A program made the position numbers and the translations under genes. 64,000 bases of DNA. Origin: Tubulanus polymorphus. Lineage: Eukaryota; Nemertea; Palaeonemertea; Tubulaniformes; Tubulanidae. Positions within the stretch are counted from its first letter, which is position 1; each line of letters begins with the position of its first letter. The notes below the pieces were generated by a model. The model did no database searches. It saw only the letters and a program-made list of their open reading frames with translations, and was not told the DNA's origin. The stretch is taken from contig NC_134033.1 of the NCBI RefSeq assembly GCF_964204645.1, positions 9,088,231 through 9,152,230 on the forward strand. Reading direction: 5' to 3'. This document shows, piece by piece, positions 41,326-49,142 of this stretch.

Positions 41326-41346
41326 TAATTTTTTGTTAAATAAATG
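41326..41346 (+). promoter_or_regulatory. Class 1 start-site block, major capsid gene
   Basis: TAATTTTTTGTTAAATAAAT followed by G. Its presence before the capsid gene supports the idea that class 1 marks late (virion) genes. Confidence 0.65.
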
Positions 41347-42591
41347 AGTGGGAGTTATATCAATCCTTCTAAGAATCATAGAATATCTAATGCTATTAAA
41401 GCAGAAAGATCACATCATATAATTACTCATAACCCTTCAAATATTAATCCCGATGAAACTTTATACGTTAGAATCCCTCGATTAACACAAAATACTTTTT
41501 ATGTTCCAAATAGTATTTATTTATCAGCCGATATTAAAGTAATCGGTAATAATAATAATTATGTCGTTGATAATGTTGGAAGATATTTGATTAAAAAGTT
41601 AACAATAAAGATTGGTCCAGAAACAGTTTTCTCATTAGATGATTATAATTTATTTATGCATTATAAAGATTTATGGTAAACTAAAGAAAATAGAAATAAT
41701 ATGATATTTCAAGGAATTCAATCAGAAAACCAAAATAAATTAAGATCAGAAGCGCATAATGCAATATTAACTAATGATGTAGATAAATTGATAAAAAGTA
41801 TATATGGAAGTAAATATAAAATTCCATTAGACTTTGAATTGATAAATAATAATGCGCCTTTATATAAATACGCAATTCAAGAAGATATTATATTTGAGAT
41901 AACATTTGCTCCTGTAAATGAAATTGTATTATCTAGCGTTGTTAAAGATATGAGTTATAAATTATCGAATATATGTTTAGAATATGATACAGTAACTGAT
42001 GAAAATATTTCAAGTATAATTCAAACTCAATACAATCAAGGATTTTCATTATTATATGATTATATTGATAAATTTAAAACTGTAACTATTAATGCAAATG
42101 ATGAAATAATTAATGAGAATATTAACTTTCCTAGAAGATCTATTAAAGGTATATTAATATTTTTTACTATTGGAACGTATACTAATGGCGCAATAAATGT
42201 TGATAATTATTATAATCCTGAAATAACAAAAGTAGAAATAACTATCGAAGGAATAGCAAATAAAATATTTTGTCAAGGAATGAGAATGATTGATCAATGG
42301 CCAGAAATTAGAAAACATTTTATGAATGAAAAAGTAAAATCATTTGAAAATTGTAACATTAATCAAATTGATTATTATACCGGTAATAAATATGCATTAT
42401 GGTTAGATTTTAGAACAACAGAGGATAACTTATTACATGGTTCTGGAAAAAAACTACAGAACACTAAAGATGGAATACAATTATTCATGACAAAGAAAAA
42501 TGGAATCAAAAATTTTAAAATGCACATTTATATTATATCTGACGCACAATTAAATATTATAAATTCACAATTAGATAGTGTTATGTATTAA
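41344..42591 (+). pseudogene. MCP: Double-jelly-roll major capsid protein, one nonsense codon
   Basis: This gene would build the hexons of the capsid. It reads 111 residues from ATG 41,344 to TAA at 41,677-41,679, and the same frame continues without another stop to 42,591 (about 415 codons in all). The first part has 'LYVRIPRLTQNTFYVPNSIY' and 'VVDNVGRYLIKKLTIKIG', and the second starts '...MIFQGIQSENQNKLRSEA', both recognisable from Polinton/adintovirus major capsid proteins, which have an N-terminal V-type jelly roll, a linker with this 'GIQSE' element and a second jelly roll. The stop falls in the conserved stretch just before that linker, so a truncated product could not form a hexon. 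The rest looks well conserved, suggesting a recent lesion or a sequence error. Confidence 0.85.
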
Positions 42592-42601
42592 AATTTTAAC
42601 T

Positions 42602-42626
42602 TTAATAAAAATATATATAATAAATG
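42602..42626 (+). promoter_or_regulatory. Class 2 start-site block
   Basis: TTAATAAAAATATATATAAT followed by AAATG, nearly the same as at 35,671-35,695 and spaced identically from the start codon. Confidence 0.6.
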
Positions 42627-43553
42627 GAAGGAGGTAAAGTATATAAACATATTCCATACATTGATACACATGAAAATAATGATGGTTTATATTATGTAAT
42701 ACCTTGTAATATAGCATTGATATTTGATCCTATTTTTAAAAATTATAAAACTAAACTGATAGAAATCGATAATAATAAAAGTGGTGTTGTTAATAATAGT
42801 GTAATTGATAATAATGTAATACCTACTACATCTGTAATACCTACTACTACATCTGTAATACCTACTACACCTGTAATACCTACTACATCTGTAATACCCT
42901 CTACATCAAATAATATAATACCTTCTACATATAATAATGCAATAATATTAAATGTTAGTGAAAATAGAAATTATTGTGGTTATTGTAATGGTGAATTTTC
43001 AAACGCTCCATCAAATTGGAATAAACATATGAATACAAATTCACATATTACTAATGTTATAGAACGTGTTGGTTTAAGAGAATTTATAGAACACCCATTT
43101 AGATATGTTACAAAGTTTGTTTCAAATAAAAAAGTAAATGGTAAAGAATTATATGAAGATTTTTTATTAGCAACACCTAATAAAGATGAATTAGATTTAA
43201 CCGATGCTAATGAAATATTAGGATCAAACACTGTAAATGAAATATTAGGAGCAAACACTAATAAAGATAATAATGAAAATGGTACCATACAGCACCCACA
43301 TGGTGATATAGTTACAGGAAAGCGCATTGATAATAAAGATTCTATAAAACTTAAAGTAGAAAATAATGATAAATTTGATTGGATGAATAAGTTTAAAAAT
43401 GAAACAACTATTGATGATTCGGTAAAAAAGGTGAAAAAGGTGAAAAAAAATTATAAAGATGTTGAAGAAGATTCGGTAGAGCATTTAAATATGTTGTTAG
43501 GGCCGTCTGATAGTGAAAGTGATTCAGAAATTAATTATCTAACACTCGAATAA
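42624..43553 (+). CDS. Zinc-finger protein with VIPTT repeat linker
   Basis: 309 residues, intact. The N-terminal ~65 residues form a small mixed domain. A linker at about 66-100 repeats V-I-P-T-T/S seven or more times, encoded by tandem GTAATACCTACTACATCT-like units (about 42,818-42,930). Then comes a C2H2-type finger ('CGYCNGEFSNAPSNWNKHMN...H', about 116-139) and a charged tail with a repeated 'EILG(S/A)NT' motif and a lysine-rich segment near 270. It is the last rightward gene and has a class 2 start block like the polymerase. The finger resembles those in the polymerase and HNH genes. A DNA-binding role in replication or transcription control is plausible; the family was not recognised. 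Confidence 0.7.
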   Translation: MEGGKVYKHIPYIDTHENNDGLYYVIPCNIALIFDPIFKNYKTKLIEIDNNKSGVVNNSVIDNNVIPTTSVIPTTTSVIPTTPVIPTTSVIPSTSNNIIPSTYNNAIILNVSENRNYCGYCNGEFSNAPSNWNKHMNTNSHITNVIERVGLREFIEHPFRYVTKFVSNKKVNGKELYEDFLLATPNKDELDLTDANEILGSNTVNEILGANTNKDNNENGTIQHPHGDIVTGKRIDNKDSIKLKVENNDKFDWMNKFKNETTIDDSVKKVKKVKKNYKDVEEDSVEHLNMLLGPSDSESDSEINYLTLE

Positions 43554-43620
43554 TAAAGGTTGAAAATTGTATAAAATAATAGTAAATAAAAAAAGGGTTT
43601 TAATTATTTAAGGTACCTTA

Positions 43621-43690
43621 TAGGGTATCAGGTATTAGGGTATCAGGTATTAGGGTATCAGGTATTAGGGTATCAGGTATTAGGGTATCT
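43621..43690. repeat. 15-bp tandem repeat between converging gene blocks
   Basis: TAGGGTATCAGGTAT is repeated about 4.6 times exactly. It lies between the stop of the last rightward gene (43,553) and the stop of the last leftward gene (43,712), where both transcript sets must end. Confidence 0.9.
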
Positions 43691-43711
43691 AATACATAGG
43701 TATACAAATAG

Positions 43712-44323
43712 TTATTTTATAAATTTATATTCATAGGGAAATTGTAATCTCAGTAATAATTTTGAACCTTTATTATTCTTTAATTTATTCATATATTCAT
43801 CATGTAATTCAGGAGGTATAATTTGATTTTCTTCCAATGATTGTTGCATAGATTTTCTATCTTTGTTGTAGAATAAAACTAGAAATCTTATATTCTCTCT
43901 AAAAGCTTTCACAATTGAATTATATTTCTGATTTAAAACCCAAGTTGTTATCCCAAAATGTCTTCCAGAGAAAGCTAAATAGCATAACTCACTTTCTCTA
44001 ACTTTTGAATCATGTAAATCAGCGCAATCATCTATAATGAATAATGTATTTGATCCTTTATAAGTATCAATTGCTATTTTTATACAATTATCTAAATTTT
44101 CTTTTACTGTTTTAGGATCTAATATAATAAACTTTTTTATCTTAACTATATCTCTATTATATGTTTTATTCATTTCATATGTAGGACAGAATAATATTAT
44201 ATTATCAAAATGATTCTTATAAATAGTTTCTAACAAGTCTAATATGAAATGTGTTTTACCACAATTGGTTACTCCAGTTATTAACATATTATGTGGTTCA
44301 AATATAAATAAATCTTTATTCAT
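43712..44323 (-). CDS. Genome-packaging ATPase (FtsK/HerA, A32-like)
   Basis: 203 residues. Walker A is 'GVTNCGKTHF' near residues 17-26, Walker B 'LFIIDDCAD' near 94-102, and a sensor-like 'TTWVLNQKYNS' near 130-140, all as in the small DNA-packaging ATPases of Polintons, virophages and nucleocytoplasmic DNA viruses (poxvirus A32 group). It would drive genome entry into the capsid. It starts within TAAATG, overlapping the integrase stop by 8 bp, and is the last gene of the leftward block. No lesion is visible. The C terminus ('PYEYKFIK') lies 22 bp from the tandem repeat that separates the converging gene blocks. Confidence 0.92.
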   Translation of the reverse strand: MNKDLFIFEPHNMLITGVTNCGKTHFILDLLETIYKNHFDNIILFCPTYEMNKTYNRDIVKIKKFIILDPKTVKENLDNCIKIAIDTYKGSNTLFIIDDCADLHDSKVRESELCYLAFSGRHFGITTWVLNQKYNSIVKAFRENIRFLVLFYNKDRKSMQQSLEENQIIPPELHDEYMNKLKNNKGSKLLLRLQFPYEYKFIK

Positions 44324-45404
44324 TTATTCTTTTAATTTTACTAGATAAAATCCATTCATTAAATTTATCATCATATCCTTTATATTTCACCAAAGAATAC
44401 TTTTTTCCTTTAAGAGTTTTTGTTTTCAATACCTTTTCTATTTTGTATTCTATTTCATCTGGATTTGGTACTAATGATAATTCTTGTTCATAAAAATAAC
44501 CTAATATTTCTTCATCTTTTAAATCAAACAATTTATAAACAAATGGTTTAGTTAATATTATCTTTTTAATTTTAAATATTTCTTCAGTAAAATTAGGGGT
44601 ATAACCTTTATAAAATGTTTTTCGATATTTAGAAATTCTAACATGTTGTCCTATTTTAAATTTAGGTTCTCCGAAATCATGTGTAACAAATGCTCCATAT
44701 AAATTATTCCAAACTATTTCTGAATTTTCTTCTTTTCTAGCTTGTATAGGTTTCATATTTATAGAACTATGTTTAGAATTATTATAACCTTTAACTAAAT
44801 CATCTAACACATCGATATATTTATATGTTTCATTAGCGGTGAAATATTTCCACATTCTAGTTTTCAATGTTTTATTAAATCTTTCTATAACAGATGCTTT
44901 TTTATCTGAATGTGTTGAAAAATATTCTACATCGTTATCAGATAATAGTTTTTTAAAATGTTTGTTATAAAATTCCTTACCTTCATCAAATTGTATCTTA
45001 TCTGGAATAGCTTCTTTAAATATAGATTTAAAAGCATTTGTTACTTCTATACCAGTTTTATTTTTAATCGGGATACTCCATGCGTATCTACTGAATATAT
45101 CTATAACATTTAGTATCCAAAAATATCCTTTGTTATATTCTTCTAAGTTTTTCATGTCAATTAAATCAGCTTGCCATTGTTGGTCAATATATGAAACCAT
45201 TACTTTTCTTGTTAAATATTTTTTATCCATCTTTTTATGAATTTGATATGTGGGTTGATTTTGTAACCATGATTTTAATTCACTATATTTTATATTGCTA
45301 TTATCAGATTTAATTTTATTCCATAATTCTGAAACGTTAGAATATGATACTTCACTTTCTGGGTTATAATATAAATCTCTTAAATATTGTTCTTTTTTCA
45401 TCAT
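44316..45404 (-). CDS. Retroviral-type integrase with C-terminal chromodomain
   Basis: 362 residues. The rve core has its first catalytic aspartate in 'WQADLIDM' near 73-80, the second in 'IQFDEGKEFYN' near 146-156 and the glutamate in 'ASVIERFNKTLKTRMW' near 181-196. A barrel-like region follows ('PKFKIGQHVRISKYRKTF' near 240), and a chromodomain closes the protein ('YSLVKYKGYDDKFNEW' near 337-352), which may steer integration by binding modified histones. It would make the 6-bp staggered cut seen as GGCAAG at both ends. The start is one of two adjacent methionines at 45,404; no TAAATG block is present here. The preceding gene ends 4 bp upstream (45,408), so the four leftward genes are tightly packed. 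Confidence 0.95.
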   Translation of the reverse strand: MMKKEQYLRDLYYNPESEVSYSNVSELWNKIKSDNSNIKYSELKSWLQNQPTYQIHKKMDKKYLTRKVMVSYIDQQWQADLIDMKNLEEYNKGYFWILNVIDIFSRYAWSIPIKNKTGIEVTNAFKSIFKEAIPDKIQFDEGKEFYNKHFKKLLSDNDVEYFSTHSDKKASVIERFNKTLKTRMWKYFTANETYKYIDVLDDLVKGYNNSKHSSINMKPIQARKEENSEIVWNNLYGAFVTHDFGEPKFKIGQHVRISKYRKTFYKGYTPNFTEEIFKIKKIILTKPFVYKLFDLKDEEILGYFYEQELSLVPNPDEIEYKIEKVLKTKTLKGKKYSLVKYKGYDDKFNEWILSSKIKRINE

Positions 45405-45407
45405 ATT

Positions 45408-45767
45408 TTAATCCATTAATAATATTTTAGATTTATTTTCATTTGATTTATTTTCTGGTGGTTTATTGTCTGTACACGGATAACAAAGTTTCCGATCATC
45501 TTTATCGTCAGATTTGAATTTTGATTTATATATTACACCGGATAATATAATAACTGTTACTAATCCAATTGTAATATATAATTTATAATTACTTCCAGCA
45601 TTAGAAGAATTAGATGGATTATTATTTGAATCAATATCAGGTGATTCATTTATATCAGTTAATTTCTTTTTCTTAGCTTTTTTTAATTCTGAAGATCTTT
45701 TACCTAATTCTCTTGCCCATTTAATTTGTTTCTCGGATCTAGCCTTTTTATTAACTCCATCACTCAT
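45408..45767 (-). CDS. Small basic single-pass membrane protein
   Basis: 119 residues. The basic N terminus ('KQIKWARELGKRSSELKKAK' near 14-33) leads through a Ser/Asn-rich linker to a membrane segment near 66-83 ('ITIGLVTVIILSGVIY') and a charged tail with a CxxC pair ('CYPCTDNKPPEN'). The start lies in TAAATG and overlaps the upstream gene by 8 bp. A short protein with the same 'R-S-E-K-Q/A...A-R-x-L-x-x-x-S' opening and one membrane segment is familiar from Polintons of other invertebrates, without a known function. The basic cytosolic part could bind nucleic acid or the capsid; inference only. Confidence 0.72.
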   Translation of the reverse strand: MSDGVNKKARSEKQIKWARELGKRSSELKKAKKKKLTDINESPDIDSNNNPSNSSNAGSNYKLYITIGLVTVIILSGVIYKSKFKSDDKDDRKLCYPCTDNKPPENKSNENKSKILLMD

Positions 45768-46362
45768 TTATTTTAGTTAATTTTTGTTCTGATTCATTTT
45801 CTGTTTCGATGTTTTGTTGTAGTACATCTGTTTCGTTCTTACCTGATTTATATTCCATAGGTTTGATATTCGAAAATGTTATAACTCCAGTAGAAATCAA
45901 TGTCATAACCGATCCTAATTGAAATGAAGCATATCCAACCCATTTTTGTAATTCAGTCATAACTAAATAGTCATTTTTCAAATCATTATATAATTTATTT
46001 TCATCATCAATTGGTATTAACTGGTTACATAACTTAGAATAACATTTGACAATACCATTAGAAATAGAATCATTTATTCTAGCTAATCGAGCTTCTTCAT
46101 AAATCTTAAAATATTTTATTACTTTATCGGGTTTCATAGCATCTAATTCTTGAAAAGTAATAGTCTTAGTTAAAAACTCTTTAGTTTTTCCACCGGCAAT
46201 CAATAGTTCTAGATGATGCTTACAATATAAATAGTATTCATAATCTATATTGTTATTAACTTGAATAGAATTAGTTACAACTGTATCTTTATTATCACTT
46301 ATACCCAAATCATCTAATGTTTTTTCAATATCAATACTATTCTTATTAGATTTCTTTGACAT
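45760..46362 (-). CDS. Conserved Polinton protein, unknown
   Basis: 200 residues, intact, start in TAAATG. The central signature 'LELLIAGGKTKEFLTKTIT' near 52-70 followed by 'LDAMKPDKVIKYFKIYEEAR' near 73-92 recurs in a protein carried by many invertebrate Polintons next to the integrase/ATPase genes. The second half has 'LYNDLKNDYLVMTELQKWVG' near 124-143 and a weakly hydrophobic stretch ('ASFQLGSVMTLISTGVITF') that may be a membrane segment. It begins the four-gene leftward cluster and lies downstream of the duplicated 86-bp region (46,781-46,981), a candidate control element. No enzymatic motif is seen. Confidence 0.75.
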   Translation of the reverse strand: MSKKSNKNSIDIEKTLDDLGISDNKDTVVTNSIQVNNNIDYEYYLYCKHHLELLIAGGKTKEFLTKTITFQELDAMKPDKVIKYFKIYEEARLARINDSISNGIVKCYSKLCNQLIPIDDENKLYNDLKNDYLVMTELQKWVGYASFQLGSVMTLISTGVITFSNIKPMEYKSGKNETDVLQQNIETENESEQKLTKINE

Positions 46363-47049
46363 TTATATTAGAGGAAAAAAGCAAAAAAAAATATTATAAG
46401 TATTCTTCAAATGATACTAGTATCTCTTTAGGTTAATACTAAATTGACTAGGGACTAGGTTAGTTAAAGTTAAAGAATTTCTATTCAAATCTATTCAAAA
46501 TCTATTCAATCTAATGTCAATTAGAATTACCAAAAGAAAATATTGAAAATATAATAGAATTGACTAGCTAGTTGAAGTTATTGTTTTTTAATTATATTTT
46601 ATTTAAATTAGGATTTAATATCTCACTACTATTGTCTATCTATAGGAGCGGTAACTATAACTGTCCAGATAAGTCATTTCGGATTCTCGATAATAAATCC
46701 TAAAACTGAAAATAAATTCAAAGAAACGACTGGTGGAAATCTTATTTCATAAACACATATATTTATTATGTAAATTTTAGCGATCGATAATAGAACAATG
46801 GAGAACAATAGAAATGCGGTCCAATCGGACCGGTTATTGCGCAATACTTAGTTAACAGTAAACAATCAATACAGAACAACCGCCGCCATTAACAACGATC
46901 AATAGTAGAACAATGGAGAACAATAGAAATGCGGTCCAATCGGACCGGTTATTGCGCAATACTTAGTTAACAGTAAACAATACAATATTAAAACAGATAT
47001 ATACAATCGAGATTACATTTTTGATATCTAAGACCTTCAGTATTATAAC
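46363..47049. other. Long non-coding region upstream of ATPase-integrase cluster
   Basis: The largest gene-free stretch of the Polinton. It is AT-rich near 46,370-46,620 and contains the duplicated GC-richer 86-bp module at 46,781-46,981. A T-rich/A-rich tract precedes the start at 46,362. Confidence 0.7.
46781..46981. repeat. Duplicated 86-bp module with palindromes
   Basis: Two near-identical 86-bp copies (46,781-46,866 and 46,896-46,981; 115-bp period) each contain the inverted repeats CGGTCCAATCGGACCG, ATTGCGCAAT and GTTAAC. The copies differ by a few bases at the left edge. This is a candidate regulatory site or replication origin. Confidence 0.85.
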
Positions 47050-47778
47050 TTATAATTTTGTCCAGAATTCTTTAATTACTGGATTGTTTCCAATCATTTC
47101 TTCAATTTCTGGTAAATGTCTTACTACTTCACTAAATGCTAATCCTAATATTTTGAATTTTTCATATTTTATTAATCTACCTACTCTTCTCAGTTTTCTT
47201 TCAAAACCGGCACTGATATCTATGTTCTTTTTAACCCACAGTCCCCAAGAAATCCCCTCAGTTTCTTTATCAAACATTGAAAACCCTATATTTAGATAAC
47301 CCCCGAAAATGATGTGGTCCCATAGGTGATTTGCTTTTCTATTTAATACGGTTTTATAACTTTTTTTTAAGATATCAGTAATTTCAGCAAATGAAATAAC
47401 TTCTACACTTTGTATTTCCGGAAAGTTTAAATGTCCTGTGTCAATGATTAATTTAAATTTTAAAAACTCGTTCAACTCTTCTCCACTCATTTTCTTAGTT
47501 TTCGATTCTTTGAGCCCCAACAGCAATTTGAGTCGCGTTGCTGGTAATTTTGGTAATTGTAGTTCGCGCGGTAATTGTTTATTATGTATTACATCACTCA
47601 GAATTTTCACCATTTCTTGATGATAGTCCAAATGTTCTTGTAATGTTTGTGAAGTTTGTTCGTCAATTACGAGAGTTTCATCCTCCATTTCTATTGATTC
47701 CTGAGTTTCACTATCCAGTAGCAATCGTTCCTCATCCGTTGGTTGGCTTAGAATTTCTGGTTGATCTTTGTGTTCCAT
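47050..47778 (-). CDS. Conserved Polinton protein, unknown (242 aa)
   Basis: 242 residues from ATG 47,778, intact. The N terminus is acidic (Glu/Asp/Gln-rich, 1-50). The C-terminal half contains 'GISWGLWVKKNIDISAGFER' near 174-193 and 'ILGLAFSEVVRHLPEIEEMI' near 208-228, a helical pattern I have seen in other Polinton/cnidarian sequences as a conserved C-terminal domain of unknown role. It could be a helix-turn-helix-like DNA-binding module, but no catalytic residues or zinc ligands are present. It is separated from the ATPase cluster by a 687-bp control-like region. Codon use is somewhat less AT-extreme than its neighbours, which may mark a different origin. Confidence 0.68.
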   Translation of the reverse strand: MEHKDQPEILSQPTDEERLLLDSETQESIEMEDETLVIDEQTSQTLQEHLDYHQEMVKILSDVIHNKQLPRELQLPKLPATRLKLLLGLKESKTKKMSGEELNEFLKFKLIIDTGHLNFPEIQSVEVISFAEITDILKKSYKTVLNRKANHLWDHIIFGGYLNIGFSMFDKETEGISWGLWVKKNIDISAGFERKLRRVGRLIKYEKFKILGLAFSEVVRHLPEIEEMIGNNPVIKEFWTKL

Positions 47779-48126
47779 TTTAATCTAAAAGATATCGTGA
47801 AAATGAATTACTATACTTAAATATGTTTAAAGGTTTCCCTACTTCATAATAACTACAAAAAACGGTACTTACATTTAGATTTAGAACTGTAAACTGTGTT
47901 TTGAGAGAGAATATCCAATACGTACCATGTATGTGAAAGTTGATTTCTAACTGCCGACGTGGCGCACGTTCGACCAAACTAATTACTTCTGCACAGATGT
48001 TCTTTATGATGAAGTTAATTAATTCTTTAGAATTGAAAACAAGATATATTTGGCAACATATGTTTTAGTAGTAAGCAAAAGCTATGTATTATATACATAC
48101 AAAGCTCAAATAGAATTGCCAGCTTT
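47779..48126. other. Non-coding gap in leftward block
   Basis: About 350 bp between the HNH gene end and the 242-aa gene start. A 65-codon minus-strand frame (47,780-47,977) has no protein-like character. It may hold the promoter of the 242-aa gene, whose start reads TTAAAATG. Confidence 0.5.
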
Positions 48127-49142
48127 CTAACCACTGATCAAAACCTCAGAATGCGGTTGATTCTGTGAAATACTATTCCATAATTCAACAAATGTCTTTG
48201 CTTTATCCAGTTGATCTAAATATAACTGTAAATCTAGTTTATTGGATTTAATAATGTTTTCCTTCTTTTCTAAAGGTCTTAGATTCTTCCAATTCCAAAT
48301 AAGTTTTTTATTGTATTCATCATTCATGTCAAATTTAGAAATCGGCAACACATGATCAATATGAAAGTATTCACCATAATTATCTATATTCATTTTATCG
48401 TCGAATTGATATATTATCCATGATTTGAGAAATTCATCTGAACAACCCAATAGATTAGATAGTGTTTCTGAATGTGTTTCTTTGTTGAATAATTGTGTTA
48501 ATCTAGATCTTAAGCATTGTTTCAATCTAAAATTAAGATCTGTTTGATATCTTTCTCTCATATATTCTGTCATATAATCATTATAAGCTTCTCTATTATC
48601 TTCTCGGTATTGTTTGGTATATAGTTTAAAACAAGTTTTACAGCAATATTGAAAACCATCTTTGCTAATCTTACGCTTACTAAATTCTGTTAAAGCTAAT
48701 TTATCTAATTCACATTTAAAACACTTCTTGTAGTATATGTTTATAACGCCAGTGTTATTTGTAATATTGATAATGGTTGTTCTAATGGTAATGTGGTTGT
48801 TCTGGTTCCATTTATTATACGTATTTTTTTACTAAATTGGTTAATAATTTTAGAATCCTCTTCCATTTCTTCGACCAACGTCATCCTTTTTCATTCCTCG
48901 CTGCTTTTGATAAGTTCTTTCGATTCCTTGATAATAAATTCCTCAACGTATTGTTCATTATTTGGATCATTATTCCATAATTCAATAAATTTCTTTCCCT
49001 TTGTTAACTGTTCTGAATATAACTGTAAATATTCTAGTTTCAATTTATTCTCTAAATGTGTTCTAGTTTTATTGTGTCTTGCTTTTTGGGATTTATCTAT
49101 ATCGATATTACATGTTGGGCAGTAGTACTTATTTGCTTCCAT
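48127..49142 (-). pseudogene. Zinc-finger/HNH endonuclease gene, broken
   Basis: A gene of about 338 codons is readable in three pieces. From ATG 49,142 (inside the right TIR) come 83 residues with a CPTC finger, 'YYCPTCNIDI...RHNKTRTH', then an in-frame TGA at 48,891-48,893, after which the same frame stays open to about 48,730. A frameshift then leads to 'CFKCELDKLALTEFSKRK...CCKTCFKLY' and the 148-residue open part at 48,127-48,573 with an HNH nuclease core: 'YFHIDHVLPISKF' and 'NLRPLEKKENIIKSNK'. The product would be a DNA endonuclease, possibly for resolution of replication intermediates or homing-like cleavage. A motif LQLYxxQLxKxKxFxELWN occurs near both ends of the protein. The first ~37 codons are shared with the polymerase gene through the TIR. 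Confidence 0.8.

Noticed and set aside
43612-43700. CRISPR-like array
   Set aside because: The 15-bp units are directly adjacent without spacers and the genome is eukaryotic.
47780-47977. 65-codon Polinton gene
   Set aside because: No start-site block, no conserved pattern and unfavourable composition; treated as non-coding.
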